In this document: one piece after another, positions 1-7,635 of the stretch
Numbering within the stretch: the first letter of the stretch is position 1
How the letters are laid out: every line of letters starts with the position of its first letter
Assembly: GCA_017542125.1 (NCBI GenBank)
Contig: JAFXXU010000012.1
Span: forward strand, 1-39,779
DNA length: 39,779 nucleotides
Reading direction: 5' to 3'
Origin: Ruminococcus sp.
GTDB lineage: Bacteria > Bacillota > Clostridia > Oscillospirales > Ruminococcaceae
Translations under genes and position numbers: made by a program
Notes under the pieces: model-generated
What the model was told of the DNA's origin: nothing
What the model saw: only the letters and a program-made list of their open reading frames with translations
Database searches by the model: none

Positions 1-152
1 TCATATTACCCAAATTCTCCTTGACGTTGCGTAAAGCGAAGTGAACTTCGCTTGCAAGCCTGCGTCGAATTTAGGCAATCTGACGAAAATCTGTGCCTCA
101 ACGCCAGTTGAGGTTGCGCATACTGATGCACAGGGGTCGTGTGGTGTTGCCC
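1..152 (-). mobile_element. MITE-like element, left copy (cut by window start)
   Basis: Read on the minus strand, this begins with a degenerate form of the terminal repeat seen at 25456 (about 152 down to 134) and continues through the window start. Positions 16-151 match 39644-39779 in inverted orientation with a single difference that I can see. It contains a 20-bp palindrome (two 8-bp arms of AAGCGAAG/CTTCGCTT) near 34-54 and the 32-nt block common to all three copies. No transposase frame is present, so it would be non-autonomous. Confidence 0.75.
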
Positions 153-162
153 AAGACAAGAA

Positions 163-193
163 AACGAGGATTGGCCGACGACCGATCCTCGTT
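163..193 (-). terminator. Rho-independent terminator after the DUF998 gene
   Basis: A 12-bp stem with one mismatch (163-174 with 182-193, seven-base loop) is followed on the minus strand by TTTTCTTG. It sits six bases past the DUF998 stop codon and fits as the end of the TetR-DUF998 transcript. Confidence 0.75.
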
Positions 194-198
194 CTTTG

Positions 199-831
199 TT
201 ATTCCTTCTCACCGAAGCCATTGAACAGGAAGACCCCGAGGACGGCGGTAAAGCCGGCGGCAGCGAAAACGCTGAACCGCTCAAAGATACCGAAGTAGGC
301 TTTGGGGAGTGCGGCCATGCCGATGGGTCCGAGGAACATCATCCCCAAGGCGATGGCTGCGCAGATGCCCAGACAGCGGTACTGCTTATTGCGTAAGCCG
401 CCCACGATGAGTACTACCAGCGAGGCGATGGAGAGCATTACAACTGCGGGGGTGACGACATAGGTGTGCATGATATCCTGGAACTTATCGGGATTGCCGC
501 TTTCGGAGAGGGGGAACATGGCATAGCCGATGCCGGATATCCAGCTCATAACGGTGAACAGATATATCCCTACCCGCAGGGACTTGGTGAGTCTGCCCTG
601 CACATAAAGGCATACCGACATCAGGCAGACCAGAGTACACTTGTTATAGGGGGCGGCTATGGTGTTCCAGAGGGATCTGGAGGGGGAATTCTCGGCGCTG
701 AGGTCGCTGACCGCCTGAGACATCCAATCATAGCCGGAGTAATCAAGGGGTGCAAATATGACCGCCGCCGTATAGGATAACAGCGAGATCACTCCCAGCA
801 GGCCGAAATAGTTTATAAGTGTTCTTTTCAT
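199..831 (-). CDS. DUF998 family membrane protein
   Basis: The product is about 210 residues with six hydrophobic segments, so it is an integral membrane protein. The early segment with the YDWMSQAVSDLSA stretch followed by an aromatic-rich loop is typical of the DUF998 family, whose biochemical function is not established. I chose the ATG at 831 because GGAGGAG lies eight bases upstream; a frame open to 864 would overlap the TetR gene further. The start overlaps the stop of the TetR gene as ATGA, so the two genes are translationally coupled and the regulator probably controls this protein. An inferred role in envelope or solute stress would be a guess; the family call itself is fairly secure. 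Confidence 0.8.
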   Translation of the reverse strand: MKRTLINYFGLLGVISLLSYTAAVIFAPLDYSGYDWMSQAVSDLSAENSPSRSLWNTIAAPYNKCTLVCLMSVCLYVQGRLTKSLRVGIYLFTVMSWISGIGYAMFPLSESGNPDKFQDIMHTYVVTPAVVMLSIASLVVLIVGGLRNKQYRCLGICAAIALGMMFLGPIGMAALPKAYFGIFERFSVFAAAGFTAVLGVFLFNGFGEKE

Positions 832-1430
832 TGTTCTTCTCCTCCGAATTCCTTGCAGAACCAAGCGATGTAGTCTTTGAGCATATCCTTGGGCGGCTCG
901 GCACCGCTGCAGATGCAGTCAAGGGTGTAGTCCATAGCCGAATGGACGGTCATGGCAAAGGAGAAGGCTGCGGCATCGGCGTCCTTGACGAAGAGCTTGC
1001 CGTGCACCTTCAAAGCGTAGAAAAGGTTCTTTGTGGAGAGGAGCATCTTTTGTGTCTCCTCCCGCATTATCCCCGCTGCCGCAGGATCGACTGCTCTCTG
1101 GGAATAGATGAGCTTATAGAACATCATAATCTCCGGCTGGGTGTTCATGCTCGTATAATTGCTCACCGCGAGGTTCAGCGCCTCCTCGGCCGTTCTGCTG
1201 CGGACCAGCTCGCCGTAGTCGATGCTCTGGAGAGAGAGCTGAGCCTTCGAGCGCTCCCTGAGATACTCATACATCCCGGCGATGATAGCCTCCTTGGACT
1301 CGAAGTGGTTATAGAGGGAGGGCTTCCTCATCCCCAGCTTATCGGCGATCCGGGACATTGAAACGCCGGCAAGGCCGTTTTCCGCGGCAAGCTCCAGCGC
1401 TGTCAGGATGATCTGTTCCTTTTTATCCAT
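828..1430 (-). CDS. TetR/AcrR family transcriptional regulator
   Basis: This 200-residue protein has a classic TetR N-terminal DNA-binding domain in roughly residues 1-55. The helix-turn-helix reads GVSMSRIADKLGMRKPSLYNHF, followed by SKEAI as usual in the family. The C-terminal 140 residues form the helical ligand-binding and dimer domain, which gives no ligand clue. The start ATG has a GGAGG site. Its promoter (1463-1491) contains a palindrome between the -35 and -10 boxes, which suggests autorepression of a two-gene operon with the DUF998 membrane protein. Length is normal for the family, and no residues look damaged. Confidence 0.93.
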   Translation of the reverse strand: MDKKEQIILTALELAAENGLAGVSMSRIADKLGMRKPSLYNHFESKEAIIAGMYEYLRERSKAQLSLQSIDYGELVRSRTAEEALNLAVSNYTSMNTQPEIMMFYKLIYSQRAVDPAAAGIMREETQKMLLSTKNLFYALKVHGKLFVKDADAAAFSFAMTVHSAMDYTLDCICSGAEPPKDMLKDYIAWFCKEFGGEEQ

Positions 1431-1462
1431 TGCTTGTGCCTCCTTTGTACCGTCTGTTAGCT

Positions 1463-1491
1463 ATTATACTACCGCGCGTTAGTTTTGTCAA
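1463..1491 (-). promoter_or_regulatory. Consensus promoter with internal operator palindrome, TetR-DUF998 operon
   Basis: On the minus strand, TTGACA (1486-1491) and TATAAT (1463-1468) are 17 bases apart, a perfect sigma-A promoter. Positions 1468-1483 form a 16-bp near-perfect palindrome (ACTAAC-GCGC-GGTAGT on the minus strand) filling the spacer. This is where a TetR dimer would block RNA polymerase; its use as the operator is inferred. Confidence 0.85.
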
Positions 1492-1519
1492 GAGCTCTCC
1501 CCTGTTTTCGTCGGAAATC

Positions 1520-1554
1520 ACAAACGGGCAGGAGGATATCCCCTGCCCGTTTGT
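1520..1554 (-). terminator. Strong hairpin after the 1-phosphofructokinase gene
   Basis: A perfect 13-bp stem (1520-1532 with 1542-1554) follows the stop codon of the minus-strand kinase gene. The T-run after it is weak (GATTTCC), so it may terminate less efficiently, but position and stem strength support a terminator. Confidence 0.65.
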
Positions 1555-1566
1555 ATTCCATTGCGT

Positions 1567-2466
1567 TCAGATCGTTTTCAGAAGCTCGAATATCTTATCC
1601 CGCCTGGCGAGGCCGTCCGAGAAGGCGGTGGCACCCCCGGCGGCTGTTCCCAGGCGGAGGGCGTAGCCGTAGTCCCCCTCTGCGGAGCCGGCTATAAAGC
1701 CCGCTACCATAGAATCCCCCGCTCCCACGGAGTTCCTTACCTCGCCCTTGCAGACTCCTAGGCGGTGAAGCGCCCCATGCTCGTCGATGAGCAGAGCGCC
1801 GTCCCCTGCCATTGAGATGAGGACGTTGACTGCCCCCATTTCTTTCAGCCTGCGGGCATAGAGCTCGATCTCTGCATCGGATGACAGCTCGGTGCCGAAG
1901 AGCTCCCCCAGCTCCTGGACGTTGGGCTTGACCAGGAAGGGCTTATATTTCAGCACATTCAGAAGCAGCTTACCGGTGGCGTCCACCACGGCTTTGATCC
2001 TTCTGTCCGAGAGGCGCTCCAGTATCCGCTCATATACGTCTGCGGGCAGCGACGGAGGGATGCTCCCCGCCAGTATCAGGGTATCGCCGTCGGTGAGGCG
2101 GTCGAGCTTTTCAAAGAGTGCGGCCAGCGCCTCTCTGTCGATGTCGGGGCCCTGGCAGTTGATCTCGGTCTCCTCACCGCCCTTGAGCTTGATATTTATT
2201 CGGGAGCAGCCGGCTTTGAGCCGTACCAGATCGGTGCGGACGCCCATATCCGCCAATCCCTGCTCGATAGCCTCGCCGGTGAAGCCCGCTATAAATCCCA
2301 GCGCCACAGAGCTCACTCCCAGCTCCGCCAGCACTGCCGAGACATTTATTCCCTTGCCCCCGAAATACATCTCTTCGCCCTTGGAGCGGTTGGTGGCGCC
2401 CAGCCTGATCTCATCGGTGCGGACGACATAATCTATCGCGGGGTTGAATGTTACCGTATATACCAT
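1567..2466 (-). CDS. fruK: 1-phosphofructokinase family sugar kinase
   Basis: The 299-residue product is a PfkB/ribokinase-fold kinase. The N-terminal VTFNPAIDYVV strand, the GGKGINVSAVLAELG glycine motif around residue 38 and the C-terminal NSVGAGDSMVAGF motif with the catalytic aspartate are all intact. FruK converts fructose-1-phosphate to fructose-1,6-bisphosphate with ATP in the cytosol; the closely related LacC (tagatose-6-phosphate kinase) cannot be excluded. I chose the ATG at 2466 because GGGAGGAG is correctly spaced; the frame is open to 2499. It is a single-gene unit with its own promoter. No fructose PTS permease gene lies beside it, which is unusual for fruK, so the specificity is less certain than the family. 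Confidence 0.85.
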   Translation of the reverse strand: MVYTVTFNPAIDYVVRTDEIRLGATNRSKGEEMYFGGKGINVSAVLAELGVSSVALGFIAGFTGEAIEQGLADMGVRTDLVRLKAGCSRINIKLKGGEETEINCQGPDIDREALAALFEKLDRLTDGDTLILAGSIPPSLPADVYERILERLSDRRIKAVVDATGKLLLNVLKYKPFLVKPNVQELGELFGTELSSDAEIELYARRLKEMGAVNVLISMAGDGALLIDEHGALHRLGVCKGEVRNSVGAGDSMVAGFIAGSAEGDYGYALRLGTAAGGATAFSDGLARRDKIFELLKTI

Positions 2467-2489
2467 AGTGATCTCCTCCCTATGGAGAT

Positions 2490-2518
2490 ATGATAGCATA
2501 TTGCGGGGGAAAAATCAA
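2490..2518 (-). promoter_or_regulatory. Promoter of the 1-phosphofructokinase gene
   Basis: On the minus strand TTGATT (2513-2518) and TATCAT (2490-2495) are separated by 17 bases. The start region just downstream contains a 6-bp inverted repeat (2471-2476 with 2484-2489) that overlaps the ribosome binding site, which could be an operator or a small hairpin. Confidence 0.6.
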
Positions 2519-2543
2519 GGGGAGGCCCCGTTCAGCGGCAAAA

Positions 2544-2571
2544 AGCTCCCCGGAGGACACCCCGGGGAGCT
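2544..2571 (-). terminator. Terminator of the CIS sheath-tube unit
   Basis: A perfect 10-bp GC-rich stem (2544-2553 with 2562-2571) is followed on the minus strand by TTTTTG. It lies 16 bases past the tube stop codon and marks the downstream end of the injection-system locus. Confidence 0.85.
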
Positions 2572-2586
2572 GATGCTTATATTCTC

Positions 2587-3009
2587 TTACGAGATCCTTG
2601 TCATGCCTTCGTGGGCGATCTCCACGGTCTCGATGGCTACTTCGGAAGCGGTAGCGTTGAAATCGGGAGCGGTGTACTTCATCGGCCAGGCGTTTATGAT
2701 CTGCCAGGATGCGGCAGGTGCCTCCTCTTCATCAAGGAGAGTGATGGTGAGGGTCTTTCTCTCGACAGCTCCGTTCACGCCGGCGATCATCCAATCGTAC
2801 ATAACGGTGGAGTCGATTATGCCCTGCTTGAGCGTAACATTGCCGTACTTTTTCAAGCCGGGGAGCTTCTGAGGGGTAGTTACCTTATCGCCCTCTCTGT
2901 ACTCGATGACATCTATCGAAGCATCAAAACCCGTGACCTCTGAGAAGCCGCCTGCGTCGAGTCCTTCGATCTCGACCTTATATCTGAATCTGGTATGCGG
3001 ATATGCCAT
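2587..3009 (-). CDS. Contractile injection system tube protein (gp19 family)
   Basis: The 140-residue protein matches the inner tube subunit family of T4 gp19 and the Afp1/Pvc1 group. Visible hallmarks are the N-terminal FRYKVEIEGLDAGGFSEVTGF segment, the central EYREG and PQKLPGLKKYGNVTLKQG stretch, the DWM segment and a C-terminal beta strand ending in IETVEIAHEG. These subunits stack as hexameric rings to form the hollow tube that the sheath drives into a target. Length is normal. The gene follows the sheath gene by 22 bases and the pair forms its own transcription unit. Only one tube gene is present here, whereas Afp/PVC-type clusters usually carry two variants. Confidence 0.93.
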   Translation of the reverse strand: MAYPHTRFRYKVEIEGLDAGGFSEVTGFDASIDVIEYREGDKVTTPQKLPGLKKYGNVTLKQGIIDSTVMYDWMIAGVNGAVERKTLTITLLDEEEAPAASWQIINAWPMKYTAPDFNATASEVAIETVEIAHEGMTRIS

Positions 3010-3031
3010 AACTGATCAAACTCCTTTCTGC

Positions 3032-4735
3032 TTATTCTGCACTGCCTGTGTTCTGAGTGATCCTGAAGATCACAAATTCAGCAGGCTTAACGGGAGCCAC
3101 GCCTATCACGCATACGAGGCGGCCGTTATCGATATCGTCCTGACTCATTGTGTTGCGCCCGATGTTTACGAAGAAGGCTTCATCGGCAGAGGATCCCGCC
3201 AGGGAGCCGTTGCGCCACATATTGTTGAGGAATACGCTGATAGTCCTTTGAACTCTGGTCCAGAGCGCCTGATCGTTGGGCTCGAATACTGCCCAGTTGG
3301 TATTGGCCTTGATGGACTCCTCCAGGAAGATGAACAGACGGCGGACGTTGACATACTTCCAGCTGGGATCGGAGGAAGCTGTTCTAGCGCCCCAAACTCT
3401 GATGCCCTGACCCGGGAAAGAGCGGATAAGGTTAACGCCCTTGGGATTGAGGATATCCTGCTCGCCCTTATTGAACTGGCAGTCAAGACCTACGCAGGCT
3501 CTTACTACTTCGTTTGCGGGAGCCTTATGAACGCCTCTGGCGTTGTCGCTGCGGGCGAAGATACCGATCACCGAACCGGAGGGCGGGATGGCGATATTCT
3601 TCTTATCCAGCGGGTCGAACACCTGGAGCCAGGGGTGATAAAGAGCGGCATAGCTTGAAGAGAAGATCTCTCTGTGAGCCACGATCTCATCCACCATTCT
3701 GGCGTCTCTGGGAAGATCGAGAACTGCAAACCTGCTGGCGAGGTTCTCACAGTGAGCCACGAGGGTCAGCTGAACGTTGGGATCGGTGATGCCGGGAACA
3801 GCCATTATCGAAACAACGTCGTTATCCAGGAAGGACTGGATGCCTGTCCTGTTGCCTGCGCCGCCGTCAACGCCGATGAAATCGGCAGCGGTGATATCCG
3901 AAGCGGAGCCGTTGCTTCCGCCTGCGAACTCAGCCGCAGCAACGCCGGTGTCCTCATCGGTGAGGGCGGCGAAGGGGTCGCCTATATCGTTTGAGCCGTT
4001 GTAAACTACCTCTACCAGCTCGGACTTGGCGGTCTTCTTGGAGATGTAGTTGGGAGCCTCGATATTGAAGGATACATTATCGTAGCTCTCGGCAGTATCG
4101 CCGTACTTGACCTCGAGAGCCAGCTCGCAGGTGGTCAGCACCTTCGAGGGGAGCAGCTCGGTATCGGTGATATCGGCGCCGAACTCGTTAACGAAGGTAA
4201 TGATGTTATCCTGATTCTTTTCTACCTTATTGTACTCGGTATTCTCGCCCTCGGTAAAGGCTACGATGTCGCCGGGATTGAAGCCTGCGCCGCTCTTAAC
4301 ACGGTACTTTCTGTCGCCCAGCTTTTCGAGAGCCTGAGTCCTCGCCTTGGAGGAGCGGCCGATCTTAAGGCTGATGGCATTGCCCCAGGCACCGGGATCC
4401 TTTGCGGTAAAGGTAAGATCGCCGATGGAAGCCTCTGCACACTTAGCGCTCTCGGGAGCAACTCTGGTGATGAAGCAGCGGGTGCCGCCGTTTACGAAGA
4501 AATGCTCAACGGCATATGCCAGGAAACGGTACTCGCCGAACTCATTCTCTGAAAGGAAACCGCCGTAGGTCCTTCTGAACTCGGCAAAATTGGTGATGAG
4601 ACGGGGAACTCCGCCTACGGGGCCTTTTTCTGCAAGGCCCACGAAGCCGGCGGTACTTGTCCCGACGCCCTCCATTGGCTTGCCGCCCGACTCGAATTCC
4701 TCAACGTACACACCGGGAGATAAATACTCTGCCAT
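3032..4735 (-). CDS. Contractile tail sheath protein
   Basis: This 567-residue protein is a phage-type tail sheath subunit. It opens with EYLSPGVYVEE, the standard sheath N-terminus, followed by GVGTSTAGFVGLAEKGP. The C-terminal half has the conserved core, with LAxRFAVLDLPRDAR, a YAALYHPWLQVFDP strand, IPPSGSVIGIFARSDNARGVHKAPAN and INLIRSFPGQGIRVWGART-like segments, and a final VGVAPVKPAEFVIF strand. The middle (about residues 110-290) is a variable surface domain. Sheath subunits polymerise around the tube in a stretched state and contract on firing. The Shine-Dalgarno element nearest the ATG is weak and rather far away, although a strong AAAGGAGG lies about 35 bases upstream. Only one sheath gene is present. 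Confidence 0.95.
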   Translation of the reverse strand: MAEYLSPGVYVEEFESGGKPMEGVGTSTAGFVGLAEKGPVGGVPRLITNFAEFRRTYGGFLSENEFGEYRFLAYAVEHFFVNGGTRCFITRVAPESAKCAEASIGDLTFTAKDPGAWGNAISLKIGRSSKARTQALEKLGDRKYRVKSGAGFNPGDIVAFTEGENTEYNKVEKNQDNIITFVNEFGADITDTELLPSKVLTTCELALEVKYGDTAESYDNVSFNIEAPNYISKKTAKSELVEVVYNGSNDIGDPFAALTDEDTGVAAAEFAGGSNGSASDITAADFIGVDGGAGNRTGIQSFLDNDVVSIMAVPGITDPNVQLTLVAHCENLASRFAVLDLPRDARMVDEIVAHREIFSSSYAALYHPWLQVFDPLDKKNIAIPPSGSVIGIFARSDNARGVHKAPANEVVRACVGLDCQFNKGEQDILNPKGVNLIRSFPGQGIRVWGARTASSDPSWKYVNVRRLFIFLEESIKANTNWAVFEPNDQALWTRVQRTISVFLNNMWRNGSLAGSSADEAFFVNIGRNTMSQDDIDNGRLVCVIGVAPVKPAEFVIFRITQNTGSAE

Positions 4736-4826
4736 AATATTCGGTCATCCCCTTTGAGAATGACCTTTCCTCCTTTCGGTCACGGGATTTGACACCTGTC
4801 CTCGGTATCATAAATATCATAACTTT

Positions 4827-4873
4827 ATTATAAAGGATCATTATAACAAGAACAATAATCCTGTCTATAACAA
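4827..4873 (-). promoter_or_regulatory. Promoter region of the sheath-tube unit
   Basis: Two TATAAT -10 boxes occur in tandem on the minus strand (4840-4845 and 4827-4832). Upstream -35 candidates (ATAGAC at 4863-4868, TTGTTC at 4850-4855) are poor. Because a strong terminator lies immediately upstream, an independent promoter is needed here. A leader of about 90-100 bases precedes the sheath start. Confidence 0.5.
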
Positions 4874-4922
4874 AATGCCGGAATTACAGCGATAACAGGG
4901 CATCTGCGGGGTCTCACAAGTA

Positions 4923-4960
4923 AAAATGCACAGCGCAGAGGAGCCTGCGTTGTGCATTTT
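4923..4960 (-). terminator. Terminator or attenuator closing the 16-gene CIS operon
   Basis: A 16-bp stem with one mismatch (4923-4938 with 4945-4960) ends in a T-rich tract on the minus strand. It lies 12 bases after the last gene of the long operon and before the sheath promoter, separating the two transcription units. Partial read-through would link them. Confidence 0.85.
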
Positions 4961-4972
4961 GTACTGATGCTA

Positions 4973-5710
4973 TTATTCATCTTTTTCATCGGGCTTGTTT
5001 TCGTCTTCACCGTTCTCATCGTCTGCGCTGTCGGTGAGAACCCCGATGAGCTTTTCGGGCTCATGATCTTCCAAGGCGGGCTTGAAGAGAGTGCGGCGGC
5101 GGGCGATGCGGAGCCTGCGGATAAAGCGGTTCTCCAGCTCGGTCTTGCGCTCGATGGTCTGTGCCAGGGCAAGGCGCTCGTTAATATCCGAGGCAGTGCG
5201 GCCGTCCTTGCTGCGGAGCTCCTCCAGCCTGCGCCTGTCGTCCTCCAGGGTGAGAAAGGGCGCTGCCTCCAGCCTTGAGGGGGCGATATGCTTTCTCGAT
5301 ACCGTTTTGAAATCGGAGAGTATCCTCTGCTCGGAGAGATCCTTTCCCGTTCTGAATGCGAAGGCTCCCTCACCCTTGGAGGCGGGCTCGGTATAAAACT
5401 CGCCGAAATGCTCGTAGACCGTTCTTCTGCGGGAGCCCCGGAGCTTTTGCTTATAGCTGTTCAGGGTCGGGGCGTGGAAGTCCTTTTGTGAGCTGACAGC
5501 AAGGGTCAGCCTGCCTTTTTCATCGGTGCTGACCGAGAGGTCGTCAAAGGAATTCTTCAGCCCGAAGACCTCGCTGAGCTTACCATCGGAGGGGTGGGGC
5601 TCATAGCCCTCGGGCTTTTTGTGTTCCTCGCGGCTGCTCTCGCGCTCGTGGGTCACAGCCTCGGAGGCTTCCAGCTTTTTGTTTATGAGGTCATATCCCA
5701 CAGCGCTCAC
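4973..5710 (-). CDS. Unrecognised charged protein of the CIS locus
   Basis: I do not recognise this 245-residue protein. It begins with GTG one base after the stop of the AAA+ ATPase gene, so it is translationally coupled to it. The first 60 residues are hydrophilic. The middle (about 95-150) has a basic RGSRRRTVYEHFG patch. Residues about 150-215 are predicted to be helical and coiled, rich in Arg, Glu and Leu (RRRLEELRSKDGR, FIRRLRIARRR), and the last 25 residues are almost all acidic. There is no signal peptide or membrane segment. Position between the ATPase and the sheath suggests an assembly, adaptor or baseplate-linked role, but that is only inferred from context. Confidence 0.8.
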   Translation of the reverse strand: MSAVGYDLINKKLEASEAVTHERESSREEHKKPEGYEPHPSDGKLSEVFGLKNSFDDLSVSTDEKGRLTLAVSSQKDFHAPTLNSYKQKLRGSRRRTVYEHFGEFYTEPASKGEGAFAFRTGKDLSEQRILSDFKTVSRKHIAPSRLEAAPFLTLEDDRRRLEELRSKDGRTASDINERLALAQTIERKTELENRFIRRLRIARRRTLFKPALEDHEPEKLIGVLTDSADDENGEDENKPDEKDE

Positions 5711-5711
5711 C

Positions 5712-7628
5712 TCAGCTTTCCGAGAGGCAGTAGTAATACTCCCCTGCCTCGGCTCTGCCGAAGGCTTTTCCGCTCTTGGAATACTCGTTGCGCAGCGCCG
5801 GCATAATATGCTTCATCCCAACAGGCTCGCCCTCGCCGGAGGCGGCAAGGAAAGCGCTGTGCAGAGCGATGCTGCGGATATTGCTGCCCGAGAGCTCATA
5901 GTGGGACACAAGGAAATCGAAGTCTATGTTCCCCAGGGGGGCTCCTGCGGGGAAGGCACGCTTCCACAGCTCTGCGCGGCGCTGGGTGTCGGGGAAGGGG
6001 AAGTCGATGATGAATCGCATACGCCGCTTGAAGGCCTCGTCAAAATTCTGGACCAGGTTTGTGGCCAGGATGACAACTCCGCTGAATTCCTCGGTCTTTT
6101 GCAGGAGAAAGGCGGCCTCCATATTGCTGTACTTATCGTTGGAGTCCTTGACCTCGGTACGCCTGGAAAAGAGGGCGTCGGCCTCATCGAAGAAGAGGAT
6201 GACGTGGCTCTGTCTGGCCTTATCGAAGATCTCGTTCAAATTCTTCTCGGTCTCGCCGATATACTTGCTGACCACGTTTGCCAGGCTTATCCTGTAAATA
6301 TCCATCCCCAGCTCGGCAGCGATGATCTGAGCCGCCATTGTCTTGCCGGTGCCGGGGGAGCCGGTGAATATCATAGAGACGCTGCGCCCGTAGGGCATCT
6401 TTCTGCCGAAGCCCCACTCCTCAAAGACCTTATGCCGCAGCCGCACCTGATCGCAGGCGGCACGGAGCTGCTGCTTGCTGTGCTCGGGGAGGACAAGATC
6501 CTCCCAGGCAAAGGAGCTGCTGAGCTTTACCGCCTTGCTGCCCATATCCGAGCCGAAGGAGCGGTAGCAGCCGTTCTTTATGTCGCGCAGGGAGAGGGTA
6601 TCCCCTCCCAAAAGCAGCGAGGCGAAATGCAGAGCCTTTTTCACGGCACCGGGGGTGAGCTCAAACTCGCCGGTAAGCTCCGCCAGGTCTGCGGAGGGGT
6701 CGATTGGGTAGGCTCTGCCCATAGTCTGCCAGAGGGTGAGCTGCTCCTCCGGTGAGGGCATACCGATCCTTACGGTATAGCTCCCGGCGGAGGTGTCCGG
6801 CAGGGGCTCTCCGCTGACGGTCACAACCAGTCCCAGCTCATCCGAGATAAGCTCCGCCGTCTCCGGGGAGTATGCACCGCCGCAGAAGGATATGACGGGG
6901 ATGCTGCCCGAAAGCAGCAGCTTGGTGCAAAGCTCACGGGCTCTCTCAGTCGGGAGCTGCCCGGGCAGCATCAGGAAGATACTGCTCCTGCCCGCTTTCT
7001 CAAAGGCGCGTCTGACGGCGGTATGCCTGCCGGAGCCCCTCTCACCTGTTACCCGGATAACTGCCGGCTGGGCAGGGTCCAGACCGGTGATGAGGGAGAT
7101 AAGCTCGTCTGCGGCAGCCTTGGTGCTGCTCAGGGGGATATACTCACCTGCCTCGGTTTCATCGGCGGCAAAGCAGGGGTCATACAGCTCCCCTGTGAAG
7201 ATATAGGAAGCTATGAAGCCTTTGAGGGTCATCTCCGCAAGGGCATAGGGTGAAGCGCCGTCAAAGAGCCTTGAAAGCGCCGAGCCCTCTGAAAGAGAGC
7301 CGCAGAAGGGCATGATATCCGCGCAGCCGAAAAACAGCCCGCTGACGGCAGCGGGAGTTACCGAAGCAGCCCCGCCGGCACCGAACCGGGACAGCAGCTC
7401 CCTGTGCTTCCCGCAGGAGGAAGCATACACACCGAGGACGACTGCGCAGGACTCAAAGTCTCCGCAGCCGAACACGTTCAGTATGTTATCGAGGGGGGTG
7501 TTCCCCCCGCTTCCGATCTGAGAGATCAGCTCTCCGGCAGCGGGGGCGTCATACCCCTTTTCGGCGAAGCCGGAAAGATAATTATCCAAAGCAGCGAAAA
7601 GCTTTTCATAGCTCTGCGGCATAGTCAT
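5712..7628 (-). CDS. CIS-associated AAA+ ATPase (first of two)
   Basis: The roughly 638-residue protein ends in a full AAA+ domain. Walker A is GSPGTGKT near residue 427, Walker B is ILFFDEADALF near 480, and a sensor-1 ATN and an arginine-finger region FKRRMRF follow. A second, degenerate P-loop (GERGSGRH) near residue 197 suggests a preceding inactive ATPase domain. AAA+ proteins of this type (Afp15/Pvc15-like) are core members of extracellular CIS clusters and are thought to assist particle assembly or cargo loading. It is clearly paralogous to the ATPase at 15840-18059. The start is ambiguous: GTG at 7631, ATG at 7628 or ATG at 7622; all follow the stop of the upstream regulator by a few bases. 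Confidence 0.92.
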   Translation of the reverse strand: MTMPQSYEKLFAALDNYLSGFAEKGYDAPAAGELISQIGSGGNTPLDNILNVFGCGDFESCAVVLGVYASSCGKHRELLSRFGAGGAASVTPAAVSGLFFGCADIMPFCGSLSEGSALSRLFDGASPYALAEMTLKGFIASYIFTGELYDPCFAADETEAGEYIPLSSTKAAADELISLITGLDPAQPAVIRVTGERGSGRHTAVRRAFEKAGRSSIFLMLPGQLPTERARELCTKLLLSGSIPVISFCGGAYSPETAELISDELGLVVTVSGEPLPDTSAGSYTVRIGMPSPEEQLTLWQTMGRAYPIDPSADLAELTGEFELTPGAVKKALHFASLLLGGDTLSLRDIKNGCYRSFGSDMGSKAVKLSSSFAWEDLVLPEHSKQQLRAACDQVRLRHKVFEEWGFGRKMPYGRSVSMIFTGSPGTGKTMAAQIIAAELGMDIYRISLANVVSKYIGETEKNLNEIFDKARQSHVILFFDEADALFSRRTEVKDSNDKYSNMEAAFLLQKTEEFSGVVILATNLVQNFDEAFKRRMRFIIDFPFPDTQRRAELWKRAFPAGAPLGNIDFDFLVSHYELSGSNIRSIALHSAFLAASGEGEPVGMKHIMPALRNEYSKSGKAFGRAEAGEYYYCLSES

Positions 7629-7635
7629 CACCTAC

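Noticed and set aside
5619-6755. A 378-codon open frame on the plus strand opposite the first AAA+ ATPase.
   Set aside because: The ATPase on the other strand has intact motifs over the same bases. The plus-strand product has no recognisable family or proper ribosome site.
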